From assembly GCF_023746555.1 (NCBI RefSeq), contig NZ_CP098755.1:2429001-2493000 (forward strand): DNA of 64,000 bases. Direction: 5' to 3'. The DNA is from Brevibacillus ruminantium. GTDB lineage: Bacteria > Bacillota > Bacilli > Brevibacillales > Brevibacillaceae. Position numbers and translations under genes: made by a program. The notes under the pieces are model-generated. The model ran no database searches and had not been told where the DNA came from. It worked only from the letters and a program-made list of their open reading frames with translations. Positions 20,413 through 30,238 of the stretch are shown here, piece after piece. Position 1 is the first letter of the stretch. Every line of letters begins with the position of its first letter.

Positions 20413-23400
20413 GTGAATCGGTTGGAAGAACAAAAGCATCGCTTCTCACTGTTGGTTAAGCAGATGGACCTGCCAACTGATTGGGTGGAGCGTTTTTTTC
20501 TTGGCGCAAGTATTGAAAAACTAGAGCTATACCGACAAAACAAAGAATGGGTTTTTCATTTTATGCTTCCGCGATTGCTTCCGGCTGAAGTTTATCTGGC
20601 CTTCACACAGCGGTTGAAGCAAACGTTTTCCCACTTGGCAACGGTGGACGCACGTTTTCGTTATCAGGAGCAGCCCCTTTTGCCGTTTGCGGTGGAGGAA
20701 TACTGGGATGTGATCCTCGGAAGCCTGGAACAGAGCCTCAATTCCTTGGCAGTCACGCTGCGTACTTCTCGCAAGCAAGTAGATCAGCAGGACGTAAAGG
20801 TTTACCTGCCGACCGAAATGACCGTGGAGGTAGCCAAGCGAAAACGTGCAGACAGCGAAATGGCGACTTTCTTCGAAAAGGTGACCACATGCATCCCTCG
20901 CTTTACCTTTTTGGCAGAAGAAAGTGATGAAGCGTACAAAGCTTTTGTCGAACAGCGAGAGGAAGAGGAGCGCGCCCTTGTTGAAGTCGTGATGAGTGCG
21001 GTCCAACAAGAGAAGGAGAACAAGGGCAGTGAGCAGGCGGAAGCGATTAGCACGCTGATGATCGGGTACGAGATCAAGGACGCGCCGATTCCCATTAACG
21101 AGATACAAGATGAGGAACGACGCATTGTCATCCAGGGGACTGTATTTAATGTAGAGGTCAAAGAGCTTCGCAGCGGCCGTCATCTGTTGACGTTTAACGT
21201 CACCGATTACACAGACTCGCTGACCGTCAAGATCTTCTCGAGAGACAAAGAAGACGTCAAAATGCTGGAAGTCCTCAAGGATGGCATGTGGGTAAAAGTA
21301 CGGGGAAGTGTTCAGCACGATACCTTCCTCCGCGATCTGGTCATGATGGCCAATGACATCAATCAGATCGAGCAGGTCATTCGCAAGGACACTGCTTCTG
21401 AAAAAAGGGTAGAGCTGCATTGCCATACCCCGATGAGTGCGCTCGATGCCGTAGCTTCGGTTAAATCCTTGATTTCGACCGCTGCCAAATGGGGCCATAA
21501 GGCAATCGCTGTAACAGATCACGGTGTTGTGCAGGCTTTCCCGGAGGCGTACGGAATTGCCAAAAAGAACAACATCAAATGCATACTCGGGATGGAAGCG
21601 TATGTAGTCGAAGACGGCGTGGACATTGTGTACAATCTGACCCCGGAGCTGGACCGTTTGCTGAACGACCAGACCGAATACGTTGTGTTTGACACGGAAA
21701 CAACCGGTCTGAACGCGGCAGAGCATACGATTATCGAGATCGCGGCGGTCAAAATGCGGGGCTTGGAGATTGTAGACAAATGGACCGAGCTGATCGACCC
21801 GCAAATCGAAATTGGGCCGAAAACGACAGAAATTACAGGGATTACCAATGAAATGCTGCGGGGCAAAGAGACCCTCGACATCGTGCTGCGCAAATTTAAG
21901 GAGTTTGCTGGAGACGCTATTCTGGTCGCACACAACGCCGAGTTTGACAAGAACTTTATTAACGCTTGTGCGAAGCGTATCGGCATGGAGCCATGGAACA
22001 ACCCGTTTTTGGATACGCTGCCGCTGGCGCGGATGATGTACAAAGGGATGCGAAATTACCGCCTGGGTACCTTGGCCAAGCGCTTCAATGTTGAACTGAT
22101 CAATGCTCACCGAGCGTTGGACGATACGGTGGCACTGGCGCATGTATTCCAGTACATGCTGAAGGATATTCGCGATGCACAGCTTACCCGTCTCTCCGAG
22201 CTGAACGAGCGGAGCAATGCAGAAGTCGATTACAAAAGCGGCCGTCCGTTTCACGCGACGATCTTAGTACAAAACCAGACAGGGCTGAAAAATCTGTACA
22301 AGCTGGTAAGCAAATCACATGTGGAGACCTTTTACCGAGTCCCGCGTATCCAGAGAAGCCAGCTGGTTAAATATCGGGAAGGCTTGCTTTTCGGTACTGC
22401 TTGCAAAGACGGCGAGCTGATGCAGTCCATTTTACGGGGGAAATCGAGAGAAGAGTTGAAAGAAATCGCCTCTTTCTACGATTATCTGGAGCTGCAGCCT
22501 CCCCAACACTACGCTCCTCTGCTGAGAAACGAGGAGATTCCCTCTCTGGAGACGATGAAATCGTACCATCAAATGATCGTGGAGATCGGTCAAGAGCTGG
22601 GAAAACCTGTCGTGGCAACAGGAGACGTTCATTTTCTCAATCCGCAGGACAACATTTTCCGCGATGTGTTTCTGCTCTCACAGGGGTCTCATGACGCCGG
22701 CAATCAGCCGCCGCTTTACCTGATGACAACTGATGAGATGCTGGAAGCATTTTCGTTTCTCGGAGAGGAGATGGCTCGCCAGATTGTCGTGACAGCACCC
22801 AATGAGCTAGCAGACAGTATTGAAGACGTTTCACCCATCCCCGATAAATTGTACACGCCGATCATTGAAGGGGCAGACGATGAGCTGCGGCAGATGTGCT
22901 ATGACAAAGCCCGCCGGCTTTACGGAGATCCGCTACCGGAGCTGGTCGAGTCCAGATTGGAAAAAGAGTTGACCAGTATTATCAAACACGGCTTCGGGGT
23001 TATTTACCTCATCTCCCAGCGGCTCGTGACGAAATCACTCACCGATGGCTATCTCGTTGGCTCACGGGGGTCGGTAGGCTCCTCGTTTGTCGCGACGATG
23101 TCAGATATTACGGAAGTAAATCCTTTGCCGCCGCATTATCGCTGTCCCGAATGCAAGCACAGCGAATTTATCACTGACGGCTCGATTGCCTCCGGGTTCG
23201 ATCTTCCCGACAAGGAATGCCCGTCATGCGGCCACCCGTTGGCCAAGGATGGACAAGATATCCCGTTTGAAACGTTCCTTGGCTTTAAGGGGGACAAGGT
23301 CCCTGATATTGACTTGAACTTCTCTGGGGAATACCAGCCTCGTGCCCACAAATACACCCAGGAGCTTTTCGGTGTCGATTATGTCTATCGTGCGGGAACC

Positions 23401-24723
23401 ATTGGTACAGTTGCTGAAAAAACAGCCTACGGCTATGTGCGCAAATACGCCGATGAGCGCGGCTTGACGCTTCGCAATGCGGAAATCGCACGAATGGTAA
23501 ACGGATGTACAGGAGTCAAGCGGACAACCGGACAACACCCGGGCGGTATCATTGTCGTGCCTTCCTACATGGAGATTGAAGATTTTTGTCCGATTCAGTT
23601 TCCTGCCGACGATAATGAATCCGAGTGGAGAACCACCCATTTTGACTTCCACTCCATCCATGACAATCTGCTGAAGCTCGACATTCTGGGACACGATGAT
23701 CCGACAGTCATTCGGATGCTGCAGGATCTGACCGGGCTTGATCCCAAAATGATTCCGCTGGATGACAAAGAGACGATGTCCATTTTCAGTTCGACAGAGG
23801 CGCTCAAGGTTACGCCCGAGCAGATCGGTACCAATATGGGAACGTTGGGCATCCCGGAATTTGGTACGAAGTTTGTTCGACAAATGCTGGAGGATACCAA
23901 ACCGACCACCTTCGCCGAGCTGGTTCAAATCTCCGGTCTTTCTCACGGAACAGACGTCTGGCTGAACAACGCACAGGATTTGATCCGCAGCGGCACCTGC
24001 CGACTGCCAGAAGTAATTGGTTGTCGTGACGATATCATGGTGTATCTGATTTACAAGGGGCTGGAGCCGTCCCGTGCTTTTAAAATCATGGAGTCCGTGC
24101 GGAAGGGTAAAGGTGTTCCCGAGGAAGACCAGGAAGAGATGCGCAAGAACAATGTGCCGGACTGGTACATACAATCCTGCCAAAAAATCAAGTACATGTT
24201 CCCGAAAGCCCACGCAACTGCCTATGTGATGATGGCAGTGCGGATTGCCTATTTCAAGGTCCACTATCCGCTGGAGTTCTACGCCACGTACTTCACGGTG
24301 CGTGCGGATGACTTTGACATTCCACTCATGGTCAAAGGCGCGTCGGCAATTCGGCAAAAGATCGAAGAAATCGAAGCCAAAGGCCATGAAGCGCAGCCAA
24401 AAGAAAAGGCGCTGCTCACCGTTTTGGAGATGGCCTTGGAAATGGTAGAGCGGGGCTTCCGATTTACCAACGTCGATTTATATCGATCCGACGCGACAAA
24501 ATTTTTGATCGATGGAAACAGTTTAATTGCGCCGTTCAACGCAATGCCGGGGCTAGGGACGAACGCAGCCATCGGAATCGTCAAAGCTCGGGAAGAAGGG
24601 GAGTTTCTGTCCAAGGAAGATCTCCTGACCCGCTCTCGTATCTCCAAGACTGTCCTGGAGTATCTGGAAGAGCAAGGGGCGCTGCAAGGGCTGCCGGAGT
24701 CCAACCAGCTCTCCCTGTTTTGA
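20413..24723 (+). CDS. polC: DNA polymerase III alpha subunit PolC (Gram-positive type with 3'-5' exonuclease)
   Basis: Main replicative polymerase of low-GC Gram-positive bacteria. Order: N-terminal domain and OB fold (about 230-320), PHP domain beginning VELHCHTPM near 332, DnaQ-like proofreading exonuclease starting FDTETTGLN near 425, then the polymerase core with a zinc-binding pair CPEC / CPSCGH near 910 and 936, catalytic PDIDLNFSGEYQ near 963, and GCTGVKRTTGQHPGG. 1436 residues matches PolC. GTG at 20413 has GAGGTGGG 7 bases upstream; GTG at 20401 lies within that site and is rejected. Confidence 0.98.
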   Translation: MNRLEEQKHRFSLLVKQMDLPTDWVERFFLGASIEKLELYRQNKEWVFHFMLPRLLPAEVYLAFTQRLKQTFSHLATVDARFRYQEQPLLPFAVEEYWDVILGSLEQSLNSLAVTLRTSRKQVDQQDVKVYLPTEMTVEVAKRKRADSEMATFFEKVTTCIPRFTFLAEESDEAYKAFVEQREEEERALVEVVMSAVQQEKENKGSEQAEAISTLMIGYEIKDAPIPINEIQDEERRIVIQGTVFNVEVKELRSGRHLLTFNVTDYTDSLTVKIFSRDKEDVKMLEVLKDGMWVKVRGSVQHDTFLRDLVMMANDINQIEQVIRKDTASEKRVELHCHTPMSALDAVASVKSLISTAAKWGHKAIAVTDHGVVQAFPEAYGIAKKNNIKCILGMEAYVVEDGVDIVYNLTPELDRLLNDQTEYVVFDTETTGLNAAEHTIIEIAAVKMRGLEIVDKWTELIDPQIEIGPKTTEITGITNEMLRGKETLDIVLRKFKEFAGDAILVAHNAEFDKNFINACAKRIGMEPWNNPFLDTLPLARMMYKGMRNYRLGTLAKRFNVELINAHRALDDTVALAHVFQYMLKDIRDAQLTRLSELNERSNAEVDYKSGRPFHATILVQNQTGLKNLYKLVSKSHVETFYRVPRIQRSQLVKYREGLLFGTACKDGELMQSILRGKSREELKEIASFYDYLELQPPQHYAPLLRNEEIPSLETMKSYHQMIVEIGQELGKPVVATGDVHFLNPQDNIFRDVFLLSQGSHDAGNQPPLYLMTTDEMLEAFSFLGEEMARQIVVTAPNELADSIEDVSPIPDKLYTPIIEGADDELRQMCYDKARRLYGDPLPELVESRLEKELTSIIKHGFGVIYLISQRLVTKSLTDGYLVGSRGSVGSSFVATMSDITEVNPLPPHYRCPECKHSEFITDGSIASGFDLPDKECPSCGHPLAKDGQDIPFETFLGFKGDKVPDIDLNFSGEYQPRAHKYTQELFGVDYVYRAGTIGTVAEKTAYGYVRKYADERGLTLRNAEIARMVNGCTGVKRTTGQHPGGIIVVPSYMEIEDFCPIQFPADDNESEWRTTHFDFHSIHDNLLKLDILGHDDPTVIRMLQDLTGLDPKMIPLDDKETMSIFSSTEALKVTPEQIGTNMGTLGIPEFGTKFVRQMLEDTKPTTFAELVQISGLSHGTDVWLNNAQDLIRSGTCRLPEVIGCRDDIMVYLIYKGLEPSRAFKIMESVRKGKGVPEEDQEEMRKNNVPDWYIQSCQKIKYMFPKAHATAYVMMAVRIAYFKVHYPLEFYATYFTVRADDFDIPLMVKGASAIRQKIEEIEAKGHEAQPKEKALLTVLEMALEMVERGFRFTNVDLYRSDATKFLIDGNSLIAPFNAMPGLGTNAAIGIVKAREEGEFLSKEDLLTRSRISKTVLEYLEEQGALQGLPESNQLSLF

Positions 24724-24775
24724 TAGACATATCCAGGTTCTCAAACAAGGGAAACGAAGGGTTCTTCGCCCGCGG

Positions 24776-24804
24776 TTGTCAACAACGGCCTGTTATGCTA
24801 TAAT
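24776..24804 (+). promoter_or_regulatory. Strong sigma-A promoter of the rimP-nusA-infB operon
   Basis: TTGTCA (24776-24781), 17-base spacer, TATAAT (24799-24804) with an extended TG at 24796-24797. Predicted start near 24811, leaving a leader of about 100 bases before rimP. Confidence 0.85.
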
Positions 24805-24839
24805 TTTTTTGGAAATACTGGTTATACACGCGCAGAACG

Positions 24840-24867
24840 AGAGTGGGGAAACCCACTCTTTCTTTCT
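24840..24867 (+). promoter_or_regulatory. GAAA-tetraloop hairpin plus pyrimidine tract in the rimP leader
   Basis: AGAGTGGG (24840-24847) and CCCACTCT (24852-24859) form a perfect 8-bp stem capped by a GAAA tetraloop, followed by TTCTTTCT. It has terminator geometry but an interrupted T-tract, and lies between the operon promoter and the first gene. NusA commonly limits its own operon by termination in the leader, so attenuation is a fair hypothesis. Confidence 0.55.
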
Positions 24868-24908
24868 GGCTGAACTCAATGCTTCATTATTGATAAGGAG
24901 GTACTTGC

Positions 24909-25367
24909 TTGAGCAAGGTAACAGACATCGTCACCGACCTGGTTACTCCCATTCTCGACGAGCTGGGTCTGGAACTGGTTGAGATCGAGTACAAAAAGGA
25001 AGGCAGCAACTGGTTTCTTCGCGTGTTCATCGATAATGAAACAGGAAGTATCGATATTGATGACTGCGGCCTTGTCAGCGAGCGTCTGAGCCAGCGGCTT
25101 GACGAAGTGGACCCGATCCCGTCGGCGTACTTCTTGGAAGTATCCTCACCGGGGGCAGAACGTCCGCTGCGAAAAGAAAGCGATTTTCGCAAAGCTGTTG
25201 GCAAGCACGTACATATCACGACGAAGGAACCGATCGATGGCGAAAGCACGATTGAGGGTGAACTGATTTCCTTTGAGGATGACAAGCTGACAGTGAAAGA
25301 ATCTAAAAAAACATACGTCATTGCAAGGGACCAAATCGATACGGCCCGTATGGCAATTGTCTTTTAA
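24909..25367 (+). CDS. rimP: Ribosome maturation factor RimP
   Basis: Helps assemble the 30S subunit head. 152 residues with the RimP N-terminal domain ([24 protein letters not shown], then [13 protein letters not shown] and [13 protein letters not shown]) and the C-terminal SH3-like domain. TTG start at 24909 behind AAGGAGGTAC. First gene of a long operon of transcription, translation and ribosome assembly factors, as in B. subtilis. Confidence 0.97.
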   Translation: MSKVTDIVTDLVTPILDELGLELVEIEYKKEGSNWFLRVFIDNETGSIDIDDCGLVSERLSQRLDEVDPIPSAYFLEVSSPGAERPLRKESDFRKAVGKHVHITTKEPIDGESTIEGELISFEDDKLTVKESKKTYVIARDQIDTARMAIVF

Positions 25368-25406
25368 TACTGTGTTCTGTGGGTAAAGGAGGAGGCATCG
25401 AAAATC

Positions 25407-26492
25407 ATGAACGCCGATTTTATCGAGGCATTGGAAGCCATTGAGAGAGAAAAGGGAATCTCCAAAGATATACTGATTGAGGCGATTGAAGCAGCCCTCA
25501 TTTCAGGATACAAACGAAATTTTAACTCTGCCCAAAACGTACGGGTTGATGTAAACCGTCACTCTGGACAGGTACGGGTGTATGCACGCAAAACTGTTGT
25601 CGAGGAAGTGCTCGATCCCCGCTTGGAGATTTCCCTGGAAGCAGCACAGGAGATCGACCCCAATTTCCGCCTGGATGACATCGTCGAAATTGAGGTAACC
25701 CCGCGCGATTTTGGCCGCATTGCTGCTCAAACTGCGAAACAAGTGGTTACCCAACGAATCCGTGAAGCAGAACGCGGACTCATCTACAGTGAATTTATCG
25801 AGCGTGAGGATGATATCGTTACCGGTATCGTTCAGCGCATGGACCAGCGCAATTACTACATTGATCTGGGCAAAGCCGAAGCGGTCATGCCGATTACGGA
25901 AAAAATGCCGACGGATGATCTGAAGTCCCAGGATCGGGTCAAAGCATATATTATCAAAGTAGAAAAGACGACAAAAGGGCCGCAAATCGTAGTTTCTCGG
26001 ACCCATCCAGGGCTGCTGAAACGCCTGTTTGAACTCGAAGTGCCGGAAATCTACGACGGTGTTGTTGAGATCAAGTCTGTTGCCCGTGAAGCGGGAGACC
26101 GTTCCAAGATCGCTGTACATTCGGTCAATCCCGATGTCGATCCCGTCGGTGCCTGTGTCGGTCCAAAAGGCCTGCGCGTTCAGACCATCGTCAACGAATT
26201 AAAAGGGGAAAAAATCGATATTGTCCGTTGGTCGGAGGACCCGTCCGAGTATGTAGCCAATTCACTGAGCCCGGCTAAAGTACTGCACGTTGAAGTAAAT
26301 GCAGCTGAAAAGGTGACTCGTGTGATCGTCCCCGATTATCAGTTGTCTCTCGCAATCGGAAAACGCGGTCAAAACGCCCGACTCGCTGCCAAGTTGACCG
26401 GATGGAAAATCGATATCAAGAGTGAATCGCAAGCCGAACAGGAAGGCATCGACTACCCGAAGGCAGAGGAAGGCTTTGAAGGGACGGAGTAA
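25407..26492 (+). CDS. nusA: Transcription termination/antitermination factor NusA
   Basis: Binds RNA polymerase and nascent RNA, modulating pausing and intrinsic termination. N-terminal RNAP-binding domain about 1-125, S1 domain about 135-200 (EDDIVTGIVQRMDQRNYYIDLGKAEAV in part), and two KH domains, the first around VGACVGPKGLRVQTIV and the second around LSLAIGKRGQNARLAA. It ends at 361 residues without the acidic repeats of enteric NusA, as usual for Firmicutes. ATG behind AAAGGAGGAGG. Confidence 0.97.
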   Translation: MNADFIEALEAIEREKGISKDILIEAIEAALISGYKRNFNSAQNVRVDVNRHSGQVRVYARKTVVEEVLDPRLEISLEAAQEIDPNFRLDDIVEIEVTPRDFGRIAAQTAKQVVTQRIREAERGLIYSEFIEREDDIVTGIVQRMDQRNYYIDLGKAEAVMPITEKMPTDDLKSQDRVKAYIIKVEKTTKGPQIVVSRTHPGLLKRLFELEVPEIYDGVVEIKSVAREAGDRSKIAVHSVNPDVDPVGACVGPKGLRVQTIVNELKGEKIDIVRWSEDPSEYVANSLSPAKVLHVEVNAAEKVTRVIVPDYQLSLAIGKRGQNARLAAKLTGWKIDIKSESQAEQEGIDYPKAEEGFEGTE

Positions 26493-26500
26493 GGATAGCT

Positions 26501-26791
26501 ATGAAACAAAAGAAAATCCCTTTACGAAAATGCATCGTGTGTCAAGGAATGTTTCCCAAAAAAGAACTGGTGCGCGTCGTCCGTACACCCCAAGAAGAGA
26601 TTATCATTGATCTGACAGGGAAAGCGGCCGGGCGTGGAGCATATGTGTGCCGCCAGGAAAGCTGTCTGAGACCGGATGCATTTGCATCAGGTAAATGGAA
26701 AAAGGTGTTGGAGCGAGCTCTCAACATGACTGTCACCCAGGAACAGTACGATGCGTTTCGTGAAAAATGGCTGGAGATGATGGGACAATGA
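26501..26791 (+). CDS. rnpM: YlxR-family RNA-binding protein (RnpM)
   Basis: DUF448 protein; the B. subtilis homologue has been reported to bind and modulate RNase P. 96 residues with the family core [20 protein letters not shown], including a CxxC pair, and GRGAYVC. It starts 8 bases after nusA and its stop overlaps the ylxQ start (ATGA), a standard arrangement in this operon. Confidence 0.93.
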   Translation: MKQKKIPLRKCIVCQGMFPKKELVRVVRTPQEEIIIDLTGKAAGRGAYVCRQESCLRPDAFASGKWKKVLERALNMTVTQEQYDAFREKWLEMMGQ

Positions 26792-27087
26792 TCCCCAAGG
26801 CAGCGCAATTGCTGGGATTGGCGATGCGGGCACGAAAGGTCATTACCGGAGAAGAACTGGTCGTTGAAGCCGTTCGTAACGGGAAAGCCAAACTCGTGCT
26901 GCTTGCGGCCGATGCCTCTGCCAATACATCAAAAAAAGTGCAAGACAAGTGTGCTTTTTATGGTGTGCCGTTCGTATGGGCGACAGACCGTTATGAACTT
27001 GGCCGTGCCATTGGAAAGGATGGTCGTGTGACGGTTGCCGTTACAGACGGGAAACTGGCAGAAAGTATACAGCGTCTGCTCACATAA
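26788..27087 (+). CDS. ylxQ: L7Ae-family ribosomal-type RNA-binding protein YlxQ
   Basis: Member of the L7Ae/L30e kink-turn-binding family; its exact job in bacteria is uncertain. 99 residues with [21 protein letters not shown] and the C-terminal [13 protein letters not shown] strand. ATG at 26788 overlaps the rnpM stop by 4 bases; an in-frame ATG at 26767 would extend into rnpM without conservation and lacks a better ribosome site. Confidence 0.93.
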   Translation: MIPKAAQLLGLAMRARKVITGEELVVEAVRNGKAKLVLLAADASANTSKKVQDKCAFYGVPFVWATDRYELGRAIGKDGRVTVAVTDGKLAESIQRLLT

Positions 27088-27105
27088 TTCAGAAGGGGTG
27101 ATCTC

Positions 27106-29565
27106 ATGAAGACACGAGTGTATGAATATGCGAAGCAGCACAGCATGAGCAGCAAGGAAATCCTCAATTTGCTAAAGAGATTAGATATAGAAGTAGCAAA
27201 TCATATGAGTATCATGGACGAACAGATGGTCAAGAAAATAGAAGATCATCTGGCCAAATTGCGTTCAGCAGGCGCCAAGCAAGAGCATCCGCGTTCTGCT
27301 GGACAGAGGGAAGCACAACCTATGAGAAAAGAAGAAAAGAAACGGGATGAGTCCAAGACACAGCCAGCACGCACAGGGCAATCCCAACAGCAACAGGGGC
27401 AGGCTCAGCGCAGGAATGAGCGTCCCGGCAATCCGCAGGGCAATCGACCAGGAGGACAGCGGTCCGAACAGTCACGTCCGCATCACGGAAAAAATCAGGG
27501 GAAGAATCAGGAGAGAAAACCAAACGATATGAGAAGTCAACCAGCCAAGCCGCAAGATCGCAAACCAGTCAATCAGCAAGAGCCGTCGGTTAATGAAAAA
27601 GTGGATAATCGCGTGGGCGAGGATTTTGATGAAAAAGTAAATGTGCCCAACAAAGTCAACCTGGAAAAACGAGAGAAAATCAAAAAAGGTCCAGGTCAAA
27701 AGAAAACATTTGAGGACAACAAGAAAAACCAGCCGTTTAAAGGTGGAAACAGACGCCAGGACAATCGTCGCGGCGGACATCGTGATCACCAGCCACAGCG
27801 TCCAGTCATGGAACCGCCGGCAAAGATTACGTTTACAGAGTCTTTGACTGTAGGCGAACTGGCGAAAAAGCTTCGCAAGGAACCGGCGGAAATCATCAAA
27901 AAATTGTTTAATTTGGGCATCATGGCCACGATTAACCAAGACCTTGACCGCGATGCCATTGAATTGATCTGTACGGAATACAATGTAGAAGTAGAAGAAA
28001 AGATCGTCATCGACGAAACCAACTTCGAAACCATCGAAGAAGTGGACAATCCAGCTGATCTGATGGAACGTCCTCCTGTCGTAACGATCATGGGTCACGT
28101 AGACCACGGAAAAACCACACTTTTGGACGCGATTCGTTCTGCCAACGTTGCCTCCGGTGAAGCAGGCGGAATCACACAACATATTGGTGCGTATCAGGTT
28201 GAAATCAAAGGCAAGAAGATCACCTTCCTGGATACACCTGGTCACGCAGCGTTTACCACAATGCGTGCTCGTGGTGCACAGATTACGGACATCACCATTC
28301 TGGTCGTGGCCGCAGACGACGGCGTAAAGCCGCAAACGGTGGAAGCGATCAGCCATGCGAAGGCAGCCAAGGTTCCGATTATTGTCGCGGTCAACAAGGT
28401 GGATAAACCAGAAGCCAACATCGATCGGATCAAGCAAGAGTTGACCGAATACGAACTGGTCGCAGAGGAATGGGGCGGCGATACGATTTTCTCCCCGATT
28501 TCTGCAAAACAGCGTCAGGGTATCGAAGAGCTCCTGGAATACATTTTGCTGGTCTCCGAGGTACAGGAATTAAAAGCAAATCCGAACAAACGGGCACGTG
28601 GTACGGTTGTAGAGGCAGAGCTGGATAAAGGACGCGGTCCTGTCGCTACGGTTCTCGTACAGCACGGTATGCTCAAAGTAGGAGATCCGATTGTTGTCGG
28701 TTCCGCTTATGGACGTGTTCGGGCCATGGTCAATGACAAAGGGCGTCGACTGAAGGAAGCGGGTCCTTCCACGCCGGTGGAAATTACAGGTCTGAACGAT
28801 GTGCCGCAGGCCGGCGATCAGTTTATGGTCTTTGAAGATGAGAAAAAAGCGCGTACCATCGGGGAATCCCGTGCATCGAAGCAGCGTGAATCCGAGCGTC
28901 GCGCCAATACTCGTGTCTCCCTGGACGATTTGTTCCAGCACATCCAGGAGGGCGACATCAAAGAGCTGAACTTGATCGTAAAAGCAGACGTTCAAGGGTC
29001 TGTGGAAGCACTTCGCGGTTCTTTGGAGAAGATTGACGTCAACGGAACACGCGTCAAAATTATCCACACAGGTGTCGGAGCGATCACCGAATCCGATATT
29101 ACTCTGGCGAATGCATCCAATGCGATTGTGATCGGGTTTAACGTACGCCCTGAACCAAACGCTCGCAGCATGGCTGAGCAAGAAAGCATCGACATTCGTC
29201 TCCACCGTGTGATTTACACGGTCATCGAGGAAATTGAGCAAGCATTGAAAGGCATGCTCGACCCTGTATTCAAGGAAGCCATCATCGGTCAAGCCGAAAT
29301 TCGCGAAGTATTTAAAGTCTCCAAAGTGGGCAATATCGCGGGTTGCTATGTAACCGAAGGCAAACTGACTCGTGATGCAGGCGCTCGTCTGATTCGCGAG
29401 GGCGTCGTGATCTATGAAGGAAAGCTGGATACGTTAAAGCGCTTTAAGGACGACGCCAAAGAAGTAGCAGCCGGCTACGAGTGCGGTCTTACCCTGGAAC
29501 GCTACAATGACATCAAGGTCGGCGACGTGATCGAAGCCTTTGTCATGGAAGAAGTGAAGCAATAA
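27106..29565 (+). CDS. infB: Translation initiation factor IF-2
   Basis: GTPase that recruits initiator tRNA and joins subunits. Residues 1-55 form a small IF2N-type domain, then a very basic, Gln/Asn/Arg-rich low-complexity linker (about 60-245), a second IF2N domain, and the GTPase with G1 GHVDHGKT (330-337), G3 DTPGH (376-380) and G4 NKVD (430-433), followed by domains II-IV. 819 residues. ATG behind AAGGGGTGA. Its stop overlaps ylxP by one base. Confidence 0.98.
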   Translation: MKTRVYEYAKQHSMSSKEILNLLKRLDIEVANHMSIMDEQMVKKIEDHLAKLRSAGAKQEHPRSAGQREAQPMRKEEKKRDESKTQPARTGQSQQQQGQAQRRNERPGNPQGNRPGGQRSEQSRPHHGKNQGKNQERKPNDMRSQPAKPQDRKPVNQQEPSVNEKVDNRVGEDFDEKVNVPNKVNLEKREKIKKGPGQKKTFEDNKKNQPFKGGNRRQDNRRGGHRDHQPQRPVMEPPAKITFTESLTVGELAKKLRKEPAEIIKKLFNLGIMATINQDLDRDAIELICTEYNVEVEEKIVIDETNFETIEEVDNPADLMERPPVVTIMGHVDHGKTTLLDAIRSANVASGEAGGITQHIGAYQVEIKGKKITFLDTPGHAAFTTMRARGAQITDITILVVAADDGVKPQTVEAISHAKAAKVPIIVAVNKVDKPEANIDRIKQELTEYELVAEEWGGDTIFSPISAKQRQGIEELLEYILLVSEVQELKANPNKRARGTVVEAELDKGRGPVATVLVQHGMLKVGDPIVVGSAYGRVRAMVNDKGRRLKEAGPSTPVEITGLNDVPQAGDQFMVFEDEKKARTIGESRASKQRESERRANTRVSLDDLFQHIQEGDIKELNLIVKADVQGSVEALRGSLEKIDVNGTRVKIIHTGVGAITESDITLANASNAIVIGFNVRPEPNARSMAEQESIDIRLHRVIYTVIEEIEQALKGMLDPVFKEAIIGQAEIREVFKVSKVGNIAGCYVTEGKLTRDAGARLIREGVVIYEGKLDTLKRFKDDAKEVAAGYECGLTLERYNDIKVGDVIEAFVMEEVKQ

Positions 29566-29846
29566 TGATAGCGGGTGCGCGGATTCAACTGTTTCTGCCT
29601 GCCTGCCAAAATTTGAAAGAGAAACGGGCCATCGTGAAAAGCATTCTGGGAAAACTGCGGAGTCGTTTTTCGGTCTCCGCGGCCGAATTGGCCTATTTGG
29701 AACAATGGCAGCGTGCCGAAATTGGTATCGCTGCCGTTGCCAATGAAATGTCCTTTTTGCATAATCAGATGCAAGCGATGATACGTATGGTGGAGAGCCA
29801 CCCAGGGGTGGAGTTGATCCATACGGAAACGGAATACTACGATTAA
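29565..29846 (+). CDS. ylxP: DUF503 protein YlxP
   Basis: Conserved 93-residue protein always found between infB and rbfA in Bacillales; biochemical role unknown. Family pattern: ARIQLFLPACQNLKEKRAIV, then FSVSAAELAYLEQWQRAEIG. Starts in a TAATG overlap with infB and ends in a TAATG arrangement before rbfA, so translation is coupled on both sides. Confidence 0.92.
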   Translation: MIAGARIQLFLPACQNLKEKRAIVKSILGKLRSRFSVSAAELAYLEQWQRAEIGIAAVANEMSFLHNQMQAMIRMVESHPGVELIHTETEYYD

Positions 29847-29866
29847 TGACCGCGGAGGTGATCGAC

Positions 29867-30238
29867 ATGAACAAGACACGGATGAGCCGGGTTGGCGAGG
29901 AGATTAAAAAAGAGCTGAGCATGCTGCTTCAACGCGGATTGAAAGACCCGCGTATCGGCTTTGTAACGGTAACAGATGTAGAAGTAACCAGTGATTTGCA
30001 GCTCGCAAAGGTATACGTCAGCATTTTTGGCAGTGACGAACAGCGAAAAGATTCGCTTGCTGGACTGCAAAAAGCAAAAGGATACCTCCGAACAGAGATT
30101 GGTAAACGGGTAAAGCTGCGTCATATCCCGGATTTTGTATTTAAACTGGATGAATCCATTGACTACGGCAGCAAAATTGAAACCATCCTGCGTGAAATCT
30201 CCACGGATGGAGAAAAAGGGGCACAGCAGGATGAGTAA
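29867..30238 (+). CDS. rbfA: Ribosome-binding factor A
   Basis: Single KH-like protein needed for late 30S maturation and cold adaptation. 123 residues with VGEEIKKELSMLLQRGLKDPRIGFVTVT and LRHIPDFVFKLDESIDYG. ATG at 29867 is chosen because GGAGGTGATC lies just upstream; an in-frame ATG at 29846 overlapping ylxP would add seven residues and lacks a good site. Overlaps nrnA by 8 bases. Confidence 0.96.
   Translation: MNKTRMSRVGEEIKKELSMLLQRGLKDPRIGFVTVTDVEVTSDLQLAKVYVSIFGSDEQRKDSLAGLQKAKGYLRTEIGKRVKLRHIPDFVFKLDESIDYGSKIETILREISTDGEKGAQQDE

Noticed and set aside
20527..22254. Long minus-strand frame opposite polC (575 codons)
   Set aside because: Shadow of a strongly conserved gene; no ribosome site and no recognisable domain. 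Similar shadows lie opposite cheA and the later part of polC.
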